DNA of 64,000 nucleotides. Source: Sphingomonas montana (lineage in GTDB: Bacteria > Pseudomonadota > Alphaproteobacteria > Sphingomonadales > Sphingomonadaceae). The stretch spans positions 426-64,425 of the forward strand of contig NZ_KV887139.1 in assembly GCF_001956315.1 (NCBI RefSeq), given 5' to 3'. Positions 54,732 to 63,716 of this stretch are shown here, one piece after another. The notes under the pieces are model-generated. The model was given only the letters and a program-made list of their open reading frames with translations. It was not told where the DNA came from and did no database searches. A program made the translations under genes and the position numbers. Position 1 is the first letter of the stretch. The number at the start of each line of letters is the position of its first letter.

Positions 54732-55614
54732 GGTCATCGCGACGCTGATAGCATCGGATCGGCTGGATGCGCGCACGATCGAACAGGCGCGCGATGCGAT
54801 CGCCGGCGTGGGTGGCATTGCCGAGGCGGTCGAATGGATCGAACCGGGCGTCGCGGCCGACGTGGACGTGCTGCGCGTGGACGGGGTGGCGGCGCGCGCG
54901 GCGCTGGAGGGGCTGTTCCCGGGCGTGGACGTGGTGGTGCAGCCGCGGGCGGGCCGCCGCAAGCGGTTGATCGTGGCGGACATGGATTCGACGATGATCA
55001 CGGTCGAATGCATCGACGAACTGGCGGACTATGCCGGGATCAAGGCGGAGGTCGCCGCGGTGACCGAGCGGGCGATGCGCGGCGAACTGGATTTCAGCGC
55101 GGCGCTGGATGCCCGGGTCGCGTTGCTGCGCGGGCTGGATATCGCGGTCATCGACCGGTGCTATGCGGAGCGGGTGCGGATCATGCCCGGCGCACGGACG
55201 CTGGTGCGGACCATGGCGGCGGCGGGGGCACGCGCGCTGCTGGTGTCGGGCGGATTCACGGTGTTCGCGGACCGGGTGGCAGCCGAGATCGGGTTCGACC
55301 GGGCGGTATCGAACGTGCTGGAGATCGAGGGCGGCGTGCTGGCGGGGACTGTGCGGCGGCCCATCGTGGACGGGGCGACGAAGCGGGCGCTGCTGCTGTC
55401 GGAGGCTGCGGCGGCTGGATTGGAGCTGGGTGAGGTGCTCGCGGTGGGCGACGGGGCGAACGATATTCCGATGATCGAGGCGGCGGGGCTGGGGGTGGCG
55501 TATCATGCCAAGCCGAAGACTGCGGCCGCTGCGGGTGCGCGGATCGAGTATGGGGATTTGAGTGCCCTGTTGTACGCGCAGGGCATCCCCAGGGCGGAGT
55601 GGGTTCTGGGGTGA
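54730..55614 (+). CDS. serB: Phosphoserine phosphatase
   Basis: HAD-family enzyme, 294 residues, last step of serine synthesis. An N-terminal ACT-like part (residues 1-75) precedes the nucleophile motif [17 protein letters not shown] with Asp84 and Asp86. Motif II lies in [12 protein letters not shown] near 171-182 and motif IV in [16 protein letters not shown] near 238-253. AAAGG at nine bases precedes ATG 54730. Divergent from miaA with overlapping start codons. Confidence 0.95.
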   Translation: MVIATLIASDRLDARTIEQARDAIAGVGGIAEAVEWIEPGVAADVDVLRVDGVAARAALEGLFPGVDVVVQPRAGRRKRLIVADMDSTMITVECIDELADYAGIKAEVAAVTERAMRGELDFSAALDARVALLRGLDIAVIDRCYAERVRIMPGARTLVRTMAAAGARALLVSGGFTVFADRVAAEIGFDRAVSNVLEIEGGVLAGTVRRPIVDGATKRALLLSEAAAAGLELGEVLAVGDGANDIPMIEAAGLGVAYHAKPKTAAAAGARIEYGDLSALLYAQGIPRAEWVLG

Positions 55615-55654
55615 GACCCCGAAGCGCTGTGCCTGGGAACCGATGGTGGTCGGG

Positions 55655-55813
55655 TCAGGACGAGGCCTTCGCGACGCCCTTCTTGCGGCAGGCGTCGGAG
55701 CAGAACTTCACATTGTCCCAGTCGCGTTCCCATTTCTTGCGCCAGGTGAAGGGCCGACCGCAGGCGAGGCAGTCCTTGGTGGGGAGGTTCGCTTTCTTGA
55801 CGCCGTTGGGCAT
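55655..55813 (-). CDS. DUF2256 family small zinc-finger-like protein
   Basis: A 52-residue protein ([20 protein letters not shown] onward) with CLACGRPF and [10 protein letters not shown], two CxxC-type pairs that probably hold zinc, as in DUF2256. The function is unknown. ATG 55813 lies one base after the aroB stop (55815), so it is the last gene of an aroK-aroB-DUF2256 run. Confidence 0.9.
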   Translation of the reverse strand: MPNGVKKANLPTKDCLACGRPFTWRKKWERDWDNVKFCSDACRKKGVAKASS

Positions 55814-55814
55814 G

Positions 55815-56936
55815 TCAGACGCGATCGGTGTCGAGGAAGCGGGCGACGTCGGCCAGGTCCACGTCGTTCGCGACGAACGTCCGGCCGATGCCGCGGGCGA
55901 GCAGGAAGGGCAGCTTGCCGCCCGCCATCTTCTTGTCGTGCGCCATGTGATCGACCAGCACCGCGCCGGACGCGGTGACCCCGGCATCGGCGAGGCTGGC
56001 GGGCAGGCCGACGCGGCGGAGATGATCGGCCACCTGCGCGGCATCCGCGGCCGGACACAGGCCGATGCGGGCGGAATAGCGGTAGGCGAGTGCCATGCCG
56101 GCGGCGACTGCCTCGCCGTGGATCAGCCGATCGGAAAAGCCGGTATCGGCCTCCAGCGCGTGCCCGAAGGTGTGGCCGAGGTTGAGCAATGCGCGGACGC
56201 CGGCGGTCTCGCGTTCGTCGGCGGCGACGATCCGCGCCTTGGCCGCGACGCTGTGCGCGATGGCGTGGGTGCGTGCGGCACCGTCTCCGGCAAGCAAATG
56301 CGCGACATTGGCGTCGCACCAGGCGAAGAAGTCGGGATCGTCGATCAGCCCGTATTTGACGACTTCCGCATAGCCGGCGCGCGTCTGGCGGGCGTCGAGC
56401 GAACCGAGGACGGTCGGGTCGATCAGGACGTGCGCAGGCTGGTGGAACGCGCCGACGAGGTTCTTGCCGGCGGGCGTGTTGATCGCGGTCTTGCCGCCGA
56501 CCGAACTGTCGACCTGGGCCAGCAATGTCGTGGGGATCTGGACGAAGCCGCAGCCACGCTTGACGATGGCGGCGGCGAACCCGACGAGATCGCCGATCAC
56601 CCCGCCACCGAACGCGACGATATGGTCACCCCGTTCCACGCCGGACGCAAGCAGCCGGTCGCAGAGCGTGGCGAGCCCCTGCCAGCCCTTCGTCGCCTCG
56701 CCCGCGGGCAGGACGATGGTTTCGGCGGCGCGGCCGAGCCCGGCGAGCAGGCGGGGCAGCTGCGCGCGGGCGACATTCTCGTCCGTAACGACGATGATGC
56801 GGCGCGTGCCCAGCCAGGGCGCAAGGCGGGGGCCGGCGGTATCGAGCGCGCCGTCGGCGATCGCGACGTCGTAGCTGCGGTCGCCGAGTGCGACGGGAAT
56901 GGTGCGGTCGCGCGCGGCGACGGGAGGGAGGGTCAT
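55815..56936 (-). CDS. aroB: 3-dehydroquinate synthase
   Basis: Second step of the shikimate pathway: DAHP to 3-dehydroquinate, with NAD and a divalent metal. The 373-residue protein shows [10 protein letters not shown] near 55, [14 protein letters not shown] near 110, and the metal-ligand region [11 protein letters not shown] near 252-262. It overlaps aroK by four bases, as is common in proteobacteria. Confidence 0.96.
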   Translation of the reverse strand: MTLPPVAARDRTIPVALGDRSYDVAIADGALDTAGPRLAPWLGTRRIIVVTDENVARAQLPRLLAGLGRAAETIVLPAGEATKGWQGLATLCDRLLASGVERGDHIVAFGGGVIGDLVGFAAAIVKRGCGFVQIPTTLLAQVDSSVGGKTAINTPAGKNLVGAFHQPAHVLIDPTVLGSLDARQTRAGYAEVVKYGLIDDPDFFAWCDANVAHLLAGDGAARTHAIAHSVAAKARIVAADERETAGVRALLNLGHTFGHALEADTGFSDRLIHGEAVAAGMALAYRYSARIGLCPAADAAQVADHLRRVGLPASLADAGVTASGAVLVDHMAHDKKMAGGKLPFLLARGIGRTFVANDVDLADVARFLDTDRV

Positions 56937-57607
56937 CGACGCATGGCTTTCAGGATGGCGGTGACGGTGGCTTCGTGCGGCAACGGTTCGCTGCGGACAT
57001 GGACCGGGGCCAGCGCGTAGATGGGATTGCGGACCGCCGCGAGCTGACCCAGCACGGTGCGCGGATCGGCCCCGGCCAGCAGCGGGCGCGTGCCCTGGCG
57101 GCGCGACACGCGTTCGGCCAGCACGTCGAGATCGGCGTCGAGCCAGATCGCGGTCGCACGCGCCAGGATGAGGGCACGGGTTTCGGGGTCCATGAACGCA
57201 CCGCCGCCGGTGGCGAGGACGGTGCGGCGGCCCTGGAGCAGGCGCTGGATCACGCGGCGCTCGCCGTCGCGAAAATGCGCCTCGCCGAACCGTTCGAAGA
57301 TTTCCGGGATCGACATGCCGGAAGCGCGCTCGATCTCCCGGTCCGTATCGACGAAGCCCAGCCGCAGGCGCGCGGCAAGCCGGCGGCCGATCGTCGTCTT
57401 GCCGACGCCCATCAGCCCGACCAGTACGATGGTGGGTTCGCGCGCCAGGTCGGGCCGCGTCTGGACGACGATATCGGATCGCGCGCCCGACCGGTCGGGC
57501 GCGCGATCCGCGACCTGACCCGCCTGGGGTGCGCCGGTGCGATCGGGCTTCCGGCTGGCCATCCGGCGGGGCGGACGCCGCCGTTTCGGCTGGGGGCTTT
57601 CGGACAT
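56933..57607 (-). CDS. aroK: Shikimate kinase
   Basis: Phosphorylates shikimate at O3. P-loop GLMGVGKTT at 64-72, DTDREIE near 84-90, and GGGAFMDPETRAL near 137-149, followed by the lid RRQGTRPLL. ATG 57607 gives 224 residues with an Arg- and Pro-rich N-terminal extension of about 55 residues, seen in alphaproteobacteria; a later start (Met16) is possible. The frame open beyond 57607 runs into the divergent gene and is rejected. Confidence 0.94.
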   Translation of the reverse strand: MSESPQPKRRRPPRRMASRKPDRTGAPQAGQVADRAPDRSGARSDIVVQTRPDLAREPTIVLVGLMGVGKTTIGRRLAARLRLGFVDTDREIERASGMSIPEIFERFGEAHFRDGERRVIQRLLQGRRTVLATGGGAFMDPETRALILARATAIWLDADLDVLAERVSRRQGTRPLLAGADPRTVLGQLAAVRNPIYALAPVHVRSEPLPHEATVTAILKAMRR

Positions 57608-57689
57608 GACGGCGGGGCTATACACAAGCACGCGACCGCCGGCAAAAGGCCGGGACCGGGAAATATGACCATTCGGGACGATCCTTGCC

Positions 57690-57827
57690 ATGTCGCGTAG
57701 CCTAATCCTGCTGATCCTGGGCCTGTTGCTCGTCGTCGGCATCGCCGTCGCGCTGGGATCGGTCGATACCCAAGTCGCCCCGAAGACGGTCGAGAAGGAC
57801 ATGCTGAATGAAGCGGCGGCGCAGTAG
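57690..57827 (+). CDS. Small membrane protein overlapping the next gene
   Basis: A 45-residue protein starting MSRSLILLILGLLLVVGIAV, a single hydrophobic span, followed by ALGSVDTQVAPKTVEKDM and a short acidic tail. Too short for common gene finders. It ends 20 bases inside the start of the following gene. I believe similar small proteins sit here in related genomes (recall only), and the good start context supports it. Confidence 0.65.
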   Translation: MSRSLILLILGLLLVVGIAVALGSVDTQVAPKTVEKDMLNEAAAQ

Positions 57828-59694
57828 CGCCCTGCTGGTCGGCGCGGCGCTGCTGGCGGTCGGCACCGCGATCGGCCCGACGCTGAGCCCGGCGGGCGGG
57901 CAGCAGTCCGCCCCCGAATCGCTGTTGCCGCCGGGGTTTGGCGATGTGCCGGCCGAAGCGCCGCCCGCCGCCCGCCCGGCGCCGCGCCCGCGTGCCGTGC
58001 CCGACGCCCCGGCCACGCCGCTGACGCTGTCGCCGGCGGACCTGAATCTTGCACCACGTGCCCCGACGGCGACGGACCGGCCGGCAGCGGCAGTCGGGGC
58101 GACCCCGCCGGACGAGGGCAGCGACGCGATCGAGGCGGTCGACCCCGATGCGCCGCCGGAGGAGACGTTCGACGTGCCCGACACGGCGCGCCGTCCGGTC
58201 GACGGTGTCGGTCCGCTTGGCACCGGGCCGGAAGGGCTGGGCGCGGGCGAGTTCGGCCGCGCGGACGGGCGGTTCCTGTCGACGTTGCTGCGCCGGATCG
58301 ATGCGCCGATCGCCTCGCGCTGGGGGCATATGCTGTTGCGCCGCGCGCTGCTGACCGCGACTGCGACGCCGGCGGGCGTGGGCGGTGCCGACTGGGTGGC
58401 GGAACGCGCGTGGCTGCTGCTGCGGATGGGCGAGGCGGATGCGGCGCGGATGCTGGTGGACAGCATCGACGTCGACCGGTTCACGCCCAAGCTGCTGGCG
58501 GTGGCGACGCAGGCCGCGCTGGCGAATGCGGACCCGGCGGCGCTGTGCCCGTTGCAGCCGATCGCGGCGGGGATGAGCAAGGAACCGATCTGGCCGATGG
58601 CGCGGGCGATGTGCGCCGGCCTGTCGGGCGAACCGGCGGTGGCGGGCGCGCTGATCGATCAGGCGCGGCGCGGGCGCAAGGCGCGCGGGATCGACATGCT
58701 GCTCGCCGAAAAGGTGGTGGGCGCGGGCACCAACGGGCGGCGTTCGATCATGATCGAATGGGAAGGCGTGGACGTGCTGACCGCGTGGCGGTTCGGCGTG
58801 GCGAGCGCGCTGGCAGTGCCGATCCCGGATGCGCTGTTCGGTTCGGTCGGGCCGCATGTCCGCGCCTGGGCGGCGCGCGCGCCGATGCTGGCGCCCGAGG
58901 CGCGGGTCGGCGCGGCACGGCTGGCCGCGACGCTGGGCGTGTTTTCCAGCGCGACGCTGGTGGACCTGTACGGGGCTGTCGCGGACCGGACCGACGTGGA
59001 GGATCTGGACGCCACCGATGCCGGCCGGTTGCGCACGGCCTATATCGGCGACCGGACCGCGCGGCTGGCGGCGCTGGACCTGTTGTGGGGGCCGAATGCG
59101 GTCGGCGAACAGGCCTATGCCGCCGACATCCTGACCGCGCGGGCGGCGGCCGGCATCGCGCCTGGCGGCACGTCCGAAGTGCAGACCCGGCGGCTGATTT
59201 CCGCGATGTTCGCGGCGGGGCTGGATATCCAGGCGAACCGCTGGACCCCCGTGGTGGGCGAAGGTAGCGGGCTGGATGCCGATGCGGCGTGGGCGATGCT
59301 GGCGGTAGGCGCGCCGGAGCCGGCGGTCGACATGAGCAGCAGCCGGATCGAGGCATTCGTGGAAAGCGGCGGCGGGGGCGGGCCGACCAAGTCGCGCCTG
59401 TTGATCGCCGCGCTGGCCGGGCTGGGGCGGATGCCGGCCGCCGAGCGCGACCGGCTGGGCACGGCGGCAGGGATCGATTTCCGCGCGCAGGACAGCTTCA
59501 CGCGCGTGCTGGATGCCGCCGCGGCGCGGGGCGAGGCGGGGACGGTCGCGATCCTGGCGGCGACAGGTATGCAGACCCGCCGCTGGCAGGGCGTGCCGCC
59601 TGCCCATTTCTATCGCATCCTGGCGGCGCTGGATCAGGTGGGTCTGAACGGCGAAGCGCGGATGATGGCGGCCGAGGCGATGGCGCGGCTGTGA
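57808..59694 (+). CDS. Large exported protein of unknown function
   Basis: A 628-residue protein with a signal or anchor segment at 8-25 (ALLVGAALLAVGTAIGPTLS), then a Pro/Ala-rich linker to about 140, then an Ala-rich helical body of repeated alpha-hairpins (WVAERAWLLLRMGEADAARM, LAVATQAALANADPAALCPL), suggesting a TPR-like or similar solenoid. No catalytic motif seen. It begins in the small membrane protein gene and ends 16 bases before xerD, an arrangement that suggests one operon. Confidence 0.7.
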   Translation: MKRRRSSALLVGAALLAVGTAIGPTLSPAGGQQSAPESLLPPGFGDVPAEAPPAARPAPRPRAVPDAPATPLTLSPADLNLAPRAPTATDRPAAAVGATPPDEGSDAIEAVDPDAPPEETFDVPDTARRPVDGVGPLGTGPEGLGAGEFGRADGRFLSTLLRRIDAPIASRWGHMLLRRALLTATATPAGVGGADWVAERAWLLLRMGEADAARMLVDSIDVDRFTPKLLAVATQAALANADPAALCPLQPIAAGMSKEPIWPMARAMCAGLSGEPAVAGALIDQARRGRKARGIDMLLAEKVVGAGTNGRRSIMIEWEGVDVLTAWRFGVASALAVPIPDALFGSVGPHVRAWAARAPMLAPEARVGAARLAATLGVFSSATLVDLYGAVADRTDVEDLDATDAGRLRTAYIGDRTARLAALDLLWGPNAVGEQAYAADILTARAAAGIAPGGTSEVQTRRLISAMFAAGLDIQANRWTPVVGEGSGLDADAAWAMLAVGAPEPAVDMSSSRIEAFVESGGGGGPTKSRLLIAALAGLGRMPAAERDRLGTAAGIDFRAQDSFTRVLDAAAARGEAGTVAILAATGMQTRRWQGVPPAHFYRILAALDQVGLNGEARMMAAEAMARL

Positions 59695-59710
59695 CGCGCC
59701 TGGTCGGGAG

Positions 59711-60625
59711 ATGACGGGCCAGCCGCTGTCCGATGCCGTCGCGATCGACCGGTTCCTGGAGATGATGGCCGCGGAGGCGGGGGCGGCGCGCAATACGATC
59801 GCGGCGTACCGTGCCGACCTGGAGGGAGCGTCGCTGCTGCTGCACCGCCGGATGGCGGGCGCGGGGGCGGACGAACTGGGCGGCCTCGGGACCGCGTGGC
59901 TGACGCTCGCGCGGACCAGCGTGGCGCGCAAGGCGGCGGCATTGCGGCGCTTCTACCGGTTCCTGGTCGATGACGGGGTGCGCGACGACGATCCATCCGA
60001 CGCGCTGCCCCGTCCGGTGGGCGCGCGCGGGCTGCCCAAGGTGCTTGCACGGGATGACGTGGAGGCGCTGTTCGCGGAGGTCGCGCGGCGCGTGGCCGAG
60101 GGCGGGGCGGGGGGTGGGGCGCTGGCGCTGCGGCTGTCGGCGATGCTGGAACTGCTGTACGGATCGGGGCTGCGCGCGACCGAACTGGTGTCGTTGCCGC
60201 TGCACGCGGTGCGGCCGGACCAGCCGTGGCTGATCCTGGCGGGCAAGGGCGGGGCGGAACGGCTGGTTCCGATATCGGACCGTGCGCGGGCGGCGGTGGC
60301 GGCCTGGCGCGCGACGCTGGCCGGCGGATCCTATCTGTTTCCGTCGCGCACCGGGCATGTCAGCCGGGTGCGGCTGTTCCAGCTGGTGCGGGAGGTGGGG
60401 GCCGCCGTGGGGATCGCGCCGGACCGGATCAGCCCGCACGTCCTGCGCCATGCGTTCGCGACGCACCTGCTGGAAGGCGGGGCGGACCTGCGCGCGTTGC
60501 AGGCGATGCTGGGCCATGCCGACATCAGCACGACGCAGATCTACACGCATGTCGACGGGGCGCGGCTGGTCGCGCTGGTCAATGCGCGCCATCCGCTCGT
60601 TGACGGGGCACGCCGCGGCCCTTAA
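59711..60625 (+). CDS. xerD: Site-specific tyrosine recombinase XerD
   Basis: A 304-residue chromosome-dimer resolvase that acts at dif with XerC during division. All six catalytic residues can be placed: Arg155 (GSGLRATEL), Lys179, His243, Arg246 (HVLRHAFATH), His269 (LGHADISTTQ) and Tyr278 (IYTHV). The N-terminal SAM-like core-binding part is about 1-95. Its place next to accA and in core genome favours XerD over a phage integrase. Confidence 0.93.
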   Translation: MTGQPLSDAVAIDRFLEMMAAEAGAARNTIAAYRADLEGASLLLHRRMAGAGADELGGLGTAWLTLARTSVARKAAALRRFYRFLVDDGVRDDDPSDALPRPVGARGLPKVLARDDVEALFAEVARRVAEGGAGGGALALRLSAMLELLYGSGLRATELVSLPLHAVRPDQPWLILAGKGGAERLVPISDRARAAVAAWRATLAGGSYLFPSRTGHVSRVRLFQLVREVGAAVGIAPDRISPHVLRHAFATHLLEGGADLRALQAMLGHADISTTQIYTHVDGARLVALVNARHPLVDGARRGP

Positions 60626-60637
60626 CCCGCGCGGACT

Positions 60638-61579
60638 ATGGTCGCTTTCCTCGATTTCGAAAAACCCGTCGCCGAATTGCAGGCCAAGATCGTCGAACTG
60701 CGCGAAAGCGCGGTCGCCGGCACGATCGACATCGCGCCCGAGATCGCGAAGCTGGAGGCCAAGTCCGATGCGCTGTTGCAGGCGACCTATGCCAAGCTGA
60801 CGCCGTGGCAGAAGACGCAGGTCGCGCGGCACCCCGAACGGCCGCACTTCAAGGATTATGTCGCCGGGTTCGTGGAGGATTTCCTGCCGCTGGCCGGCGA
60901 CCGCGGCTTTGCGGACGACAAGGCGATCATCGGCGGGTTCGGCAGGATCGGCGGGCGGCGCGCGATGGTGATCGGCCATGAGAAGGGCGACGATACCGCC
61001 AGCCGGCTGCGCCACAATTTCGGCATGGCAAAGCCGGAGGGGTATCGCAAGGCGATCCGCCTGATGGAACTGGCCGACCGGTTCGGCCTGCCGGTGGTGA
61101 CGCTGGTCGATACGTCGGGCGCCTTTCCCGGCATCCAGGCGGAGGAGCGCGGCCAGGCGGAAGCGATCGCGCGGTCGACCGAGGCGTGCCTGGCGCTGGG
61201 CGTGCCGATGGTCACCGCGGTGGTGGGCGAGGGCGGATCCGGGGGTGCCATCGCGCTGGCCGCGGCGAACCGCGTGCTGATGTTCGAACATGCGGTGTAT
61301 TCGGTGATATCGCCCGAGGGTTGCGCGTCGATCCTGTGGCGGACGTCGGACCGCGCGCCGGATGCGGCCGAGGCGATGAAGATCACCGCGGCCGACCTGC
61401 TGCGGTTGGGCGTGATCGACCGGATCGTGCCCGAACCGATGGGCGGCGCGCACCGCGACCGGCCCAAGGCGATCGCCGCGCTGGCCGACGCGATCGGCGA
61501 GGAGATCGACGCGCTGCTGCCGCTGCGGCCCGAGCAGTTGCGCGCCGAACGGCGACAGAAGTTTCTGAAGATCGGGTGA
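60638..61579 (+). CDS. accA: Acetyl-CoA carboxylase carboxyltransferase subunit alpha
   Basis: Transfers the carboxyl group from biotin to acetyl-CoA (with AccD) in the first step of fatty-acid synthesis. The 313-residue protein starts [20 protein letters not shown] and holds the crotonase-like motifs [18 protein letters not shown] near 151-168 and [14 protein letters not shown] near 191-204. ATG 60638 follows xerD by 12 bases. Confidence 0.96.
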   Translation: MVAFLDFEKPVAELQAKIVELRESAVAGTIDIAPEIAKLEAKSDALLQATYAKLTPWQKTQVARHPERPHFKDYVAGFVEDFLPLAGDRGFADDKAIIGGFGRIGGRRAMVIGHEKGDDTASRLRHNFGMAKPEGYRKAIRLMELADRFGLPVVTLVDTSGAFPGIQAEERGQAEAIARSTEACLALGVPMVTAVVGEGGSGGAIALAAANRVLMFEHAVYSVISPEGCASILWRTSDRAPDAAEAMKITAADLLRLGVIDRIVPEPMGGAHRDRPKAIAALADAIGEEIDALLPLRPEQLRAERRQKFLKIG

Positions 61580-61632
61580 TGCATACCCGGCCTCTCCTTT
61601 GAAGGGGAGGGGCTCAGCAGGAGAGAGACGCC

Positions 61633-63102
61633 ATGAAGCGTAGATATGCCATCGCGACATTCGCGGCGCTGGTTGCCACCGCGGGGTACGGGGTCAGCCA
61701 GACAAACAGCATCTCGGCAAGCGACAAGGCGACGGGCGCGAAAGCCAATCCGCAGTTGCTGGCGGAATATGGCGGCACCTATGCCGGTCCGCAGGCGGCC
61801 TATGTCACGCGCGTCGGGCGGCGGATCGCGGTACAGTCCGGCCTGTCCAATTCGCAGGCGGATTTCACCATCGCGCTGCTGAATTCGCCGGTGAACAACG
61901 CGTTCGCGATTCCCGGTGGCTATGTCTATGTCACCCGCCAATTGACCGGCCTGATGAACGACGAGGCGGAGCTGGCATCCGTGCTGGGCCACGAGGTCGG
62001 CCATGTCGCGGCGCGCCATTCGCAGAAGCGCGAATCGAAGTCGCGGCGCAATTCGATCCTCGGTACGCTCGGCCAGGTGCTGGTCGGTGCGGTGGCGGGT
62101 GATTCGGGAATCGGGCAATTGCTGTCGCGTGGCGTGGGGACCGGCGCGCAGTTGCTGACGCTGCGCTACAGCCGGTCGCAGGAGATCGAGGCGGACGACC
62201 TGGGCATCCGGTATCTGGCCGGTGCCGGCTACGATCCCTATGCCGCGTCGACGATGCTGGCGTCTTTGCAGGCCCAGACGAACCTTGACGCGCAGACGCA
62301 GGGCGGGACGGCGCGCGGCGTGCCGGCTTGGGCCAGTACGCATCCGGATCCCGGCGCGCGTGTCGACAATGCGCGCAAGGTGGCCGAGCGGATCGGCGGG
62401 CGCGAAGAAGCCGCGGCGGGGCCACGCGGGCGCGATGCGTTCCTCGCGGCGATCGACGGCATCCTTTATGGCGACGATCCGGCGCAGGGCGTGGTCGAGG
62501 GTACGCGGTTCGTGCATCCCGCCCTGCGCATCGCGTTTACCGCGCCGCAGGGATTTGCGCTGTCCAACGGCACGCAGGCCGTGACGGTCAGCGGGACCGG
62601 CGGACAGGCGCAGTTTGCGGGCGGTGCGATCGGACCGGGCGGGTTGCCGGCCTATATCGACGGCGTGCTGCGCGGCGTGGGGTCGCAGGCGGGCGCCCCG
62701 CGCGACGCGATCCGCGCGACGACGATCAACGGGTTCGCCACCAACGTCTTCACCACCACCGCGCAGACGCAGAGCGGATCGGCGGACGTCACGGTGGTTG
62801 CGTATCAGGCCAGCCCGACGACAGCCTATCATTTCGTGACGATCACCCCGGCGGGGCAGGGGCTGGGGCCGTTCGGTGGCATGGTCCAGTCGATGGCGCG
62901 CTTGACCGCGACACAGGCCGCGGCGGTGAAGGCGCGGCGCATCCGCGTGGTGACCGTCGGTGCCGGCGATACGATCGACACGCTGGCGCGCCGCATGGCC
63001 TATGCCGATCGGCAGCGCGAACGCTTCCTGGTGCTGAACGCGCTGGAGGCGGGCGACAGCCTGACGCCGGGCAGCAGGGTCAAGCTGGTCGTCTACGGAT
63101 AG
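61633..63102 (+). CDS. M48 family metalloprotease with LysM-like C-terminus, exported
   Basis: A 489-residue protein with signal segment at 3-24. The zinc motif HEVGH has ligands His120 and His124 with catalytic Glu121; the third ligand is probably in SQEIEADDLG near 184. This is a BepA/LoiP-like periplasmic metalloprotease pattern linked to outer-membrane quality control (family knowledge). The end (VVTVGAGDTIDTLARRMAYA through GDSLTPGSRVKLVV) resembles a LysM module. GAGAGA lies upstream of ATG 61633. Confidence 0.9.
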   Translation: MKRRYAIATFAALVATAGYGVSQTNSISASDKATGAKANPQLLAEYGGTYAGPQAAYVTRVGRRIAVQSGLSNSQADFTIALLNSPVNNAFAIPGGYVYVTRQLTGLMNDEAELASVLGHEVGHVAARHSQKRESKSRRNSILGTLGQVLVGAVAGDSGIGQLLSRGVGTGAQLLTLRYSRSQEIEADDLGIRYLAGAGYDPYAASTMLASLQAQTNLDAQTQGGTARGVPAWASTHPDPGARVDNARKVAERIGGREEAAAGPRGRDAFLAAIDGILYGDDPAQGVVEGTRFVHPALRIAFTAPQGFALSNGTQAVTVSGTGGQAQFAGGAIGPGGLPAYIDGVLRGVGSQAGAPRDAIRATTINGFATNVFTTTAQTQSGSADVTVVAYQASPTTAYHFVTITPAGQGLGPFGGMVQSMARLTATQAAAVKARRIRVVTVGAGDTIDTLARRMAYADRQRERFLVLNALEAGDSLTPGSRVKLVVYG

Positions 63103-63112
63103 CGGACATGAA

Positions 63113-63142
63113 AAAGGCGGCGGGATCGCTCCCGCCGCCTTT
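63113..63142. terminator. Bidirectional terminator between protease and pilin genes
   Basis: A perfect 13-base stem AAAGGCGGCGGGA with TCCCGCCGCCTTT and a TCGC loop. It is flanked by A-run on one side and T-run on the other, ten bases past the protease stop and about 23 bases past the stop of the convergent pilin gene. Confidence 0.9.
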
Positions 63143-63164
63143 CGTCAAACCATCTGATCGTGGA

Positions 63165-63332
63165 TCAGGTGGCCTTCATGTTGGTGTTCACGTTCGTGAA
63201 CGTGTTGTTCAGCTGCTTGCCGAGGCTGGTCATCGCGGTGATGGCGGCGACGGCGATCAGGGCGGCGATCAGGCCGTACTCGATGGCGGTGGCGCCCTTG
63301 GAGTTCTTGAACAGCTTGCGGATCATCATCAT
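63165..63332 (-). CDS. Flp family type IVb pilin
   Basis: A 55-residue prepilin starting MMMIRKLFKNSKGATAIEYG. The cleavage motif G-ATAIEYG and the following hydrophobic helix (LIAALIAVAAITAMTSLG) are the Flp/Fap signature; Glu at +5 is expected for TadV/CpaA peptidase processing. AGGAAA lies about eight bases before ATG 63332. The cpa/tad assembly genes are outside the window. Confidence 0.93.
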   Translation of the reverse strand: MMMIRKLFKNSKGATAIEYGLIAALIAVAAITAMTSLGKQLNNTFTNVNTNMKAT

Positions 63333-63469
63333 CGAGCGTTTCCTTTCTTGGCGGTACGTAATTCGGTGCCGGTTGCCCGCTGGCCCCCCGGTTGTGCGGG
63401 TCAGCTAACGACTTTCTAACCGCAGGCGGTTGCGAAATGCTTAAGGACGGCGGGAGAAAGTCGGCGGGA

Positions 63470-63637
63470 TCAGTGTTTCGCGACTTTGGTATCGATCATG
63501 TTCCACATGTCGACGGTCGTCCCCGCGACCTCGCGGATGCTGACCGATACGATGAGGGTAATGAGCGCGAGGACCAGGCCATATTCCACCGCAGTCGCGC
63601 CGCGCCGGTTCCACAAGATCGCCCGCACAAACCGCAT
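63470..63637 (-). CDS. Second Flp-type pilin
   Basis: From ATG 63637, 55 residues: MRFVRAILWNRRGATAVEYG, then LVLALITLIVSVSIREVAGT. The prepilin motif G-ATAVEYG is intact. Sequence differs strongly from the first pilin, with a charged residue (Arg) near the end of the helix and no Asn-rich tail. ATG 63649 or 63676 are alternative starts. It could be a minor pilin. Confidence 0.88.
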   Translation of the reverse strand: MRFVRAILWNRRGATAVEYGLVLALITLIVSVSIREVAGTTVDMWNMIDTKVAKH

Positions 63638-63716
63638 CGCCGCCCCCATGCACCCGAACTGATGCCAAGGCAGCATATCCGGCCGATGTTAACAATCTCT
63701 CTAGGAGTGCCCAGCG

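Noticed and set aside
54732-55013. N-terminal extension of miaA
   Set aside because: The extension is antisense to serB and low complexity; the P-loop lies at the usual place when ATG 54731 is used.
57412-59931. Very long open frame on the minus strand opposite the large exported protein and xerD
   Set aside because: It is Arg/His/Pro-rich without any domain, and lies opposite genes with clear motifs. High GC content keeps the antisense frame open.
59498-62832. Further long antisense frames opposite xerD, accA and the M48 protease
   Set aside because: Same composition bias and no start signals; the plus-strand genes have all catalytic residues.
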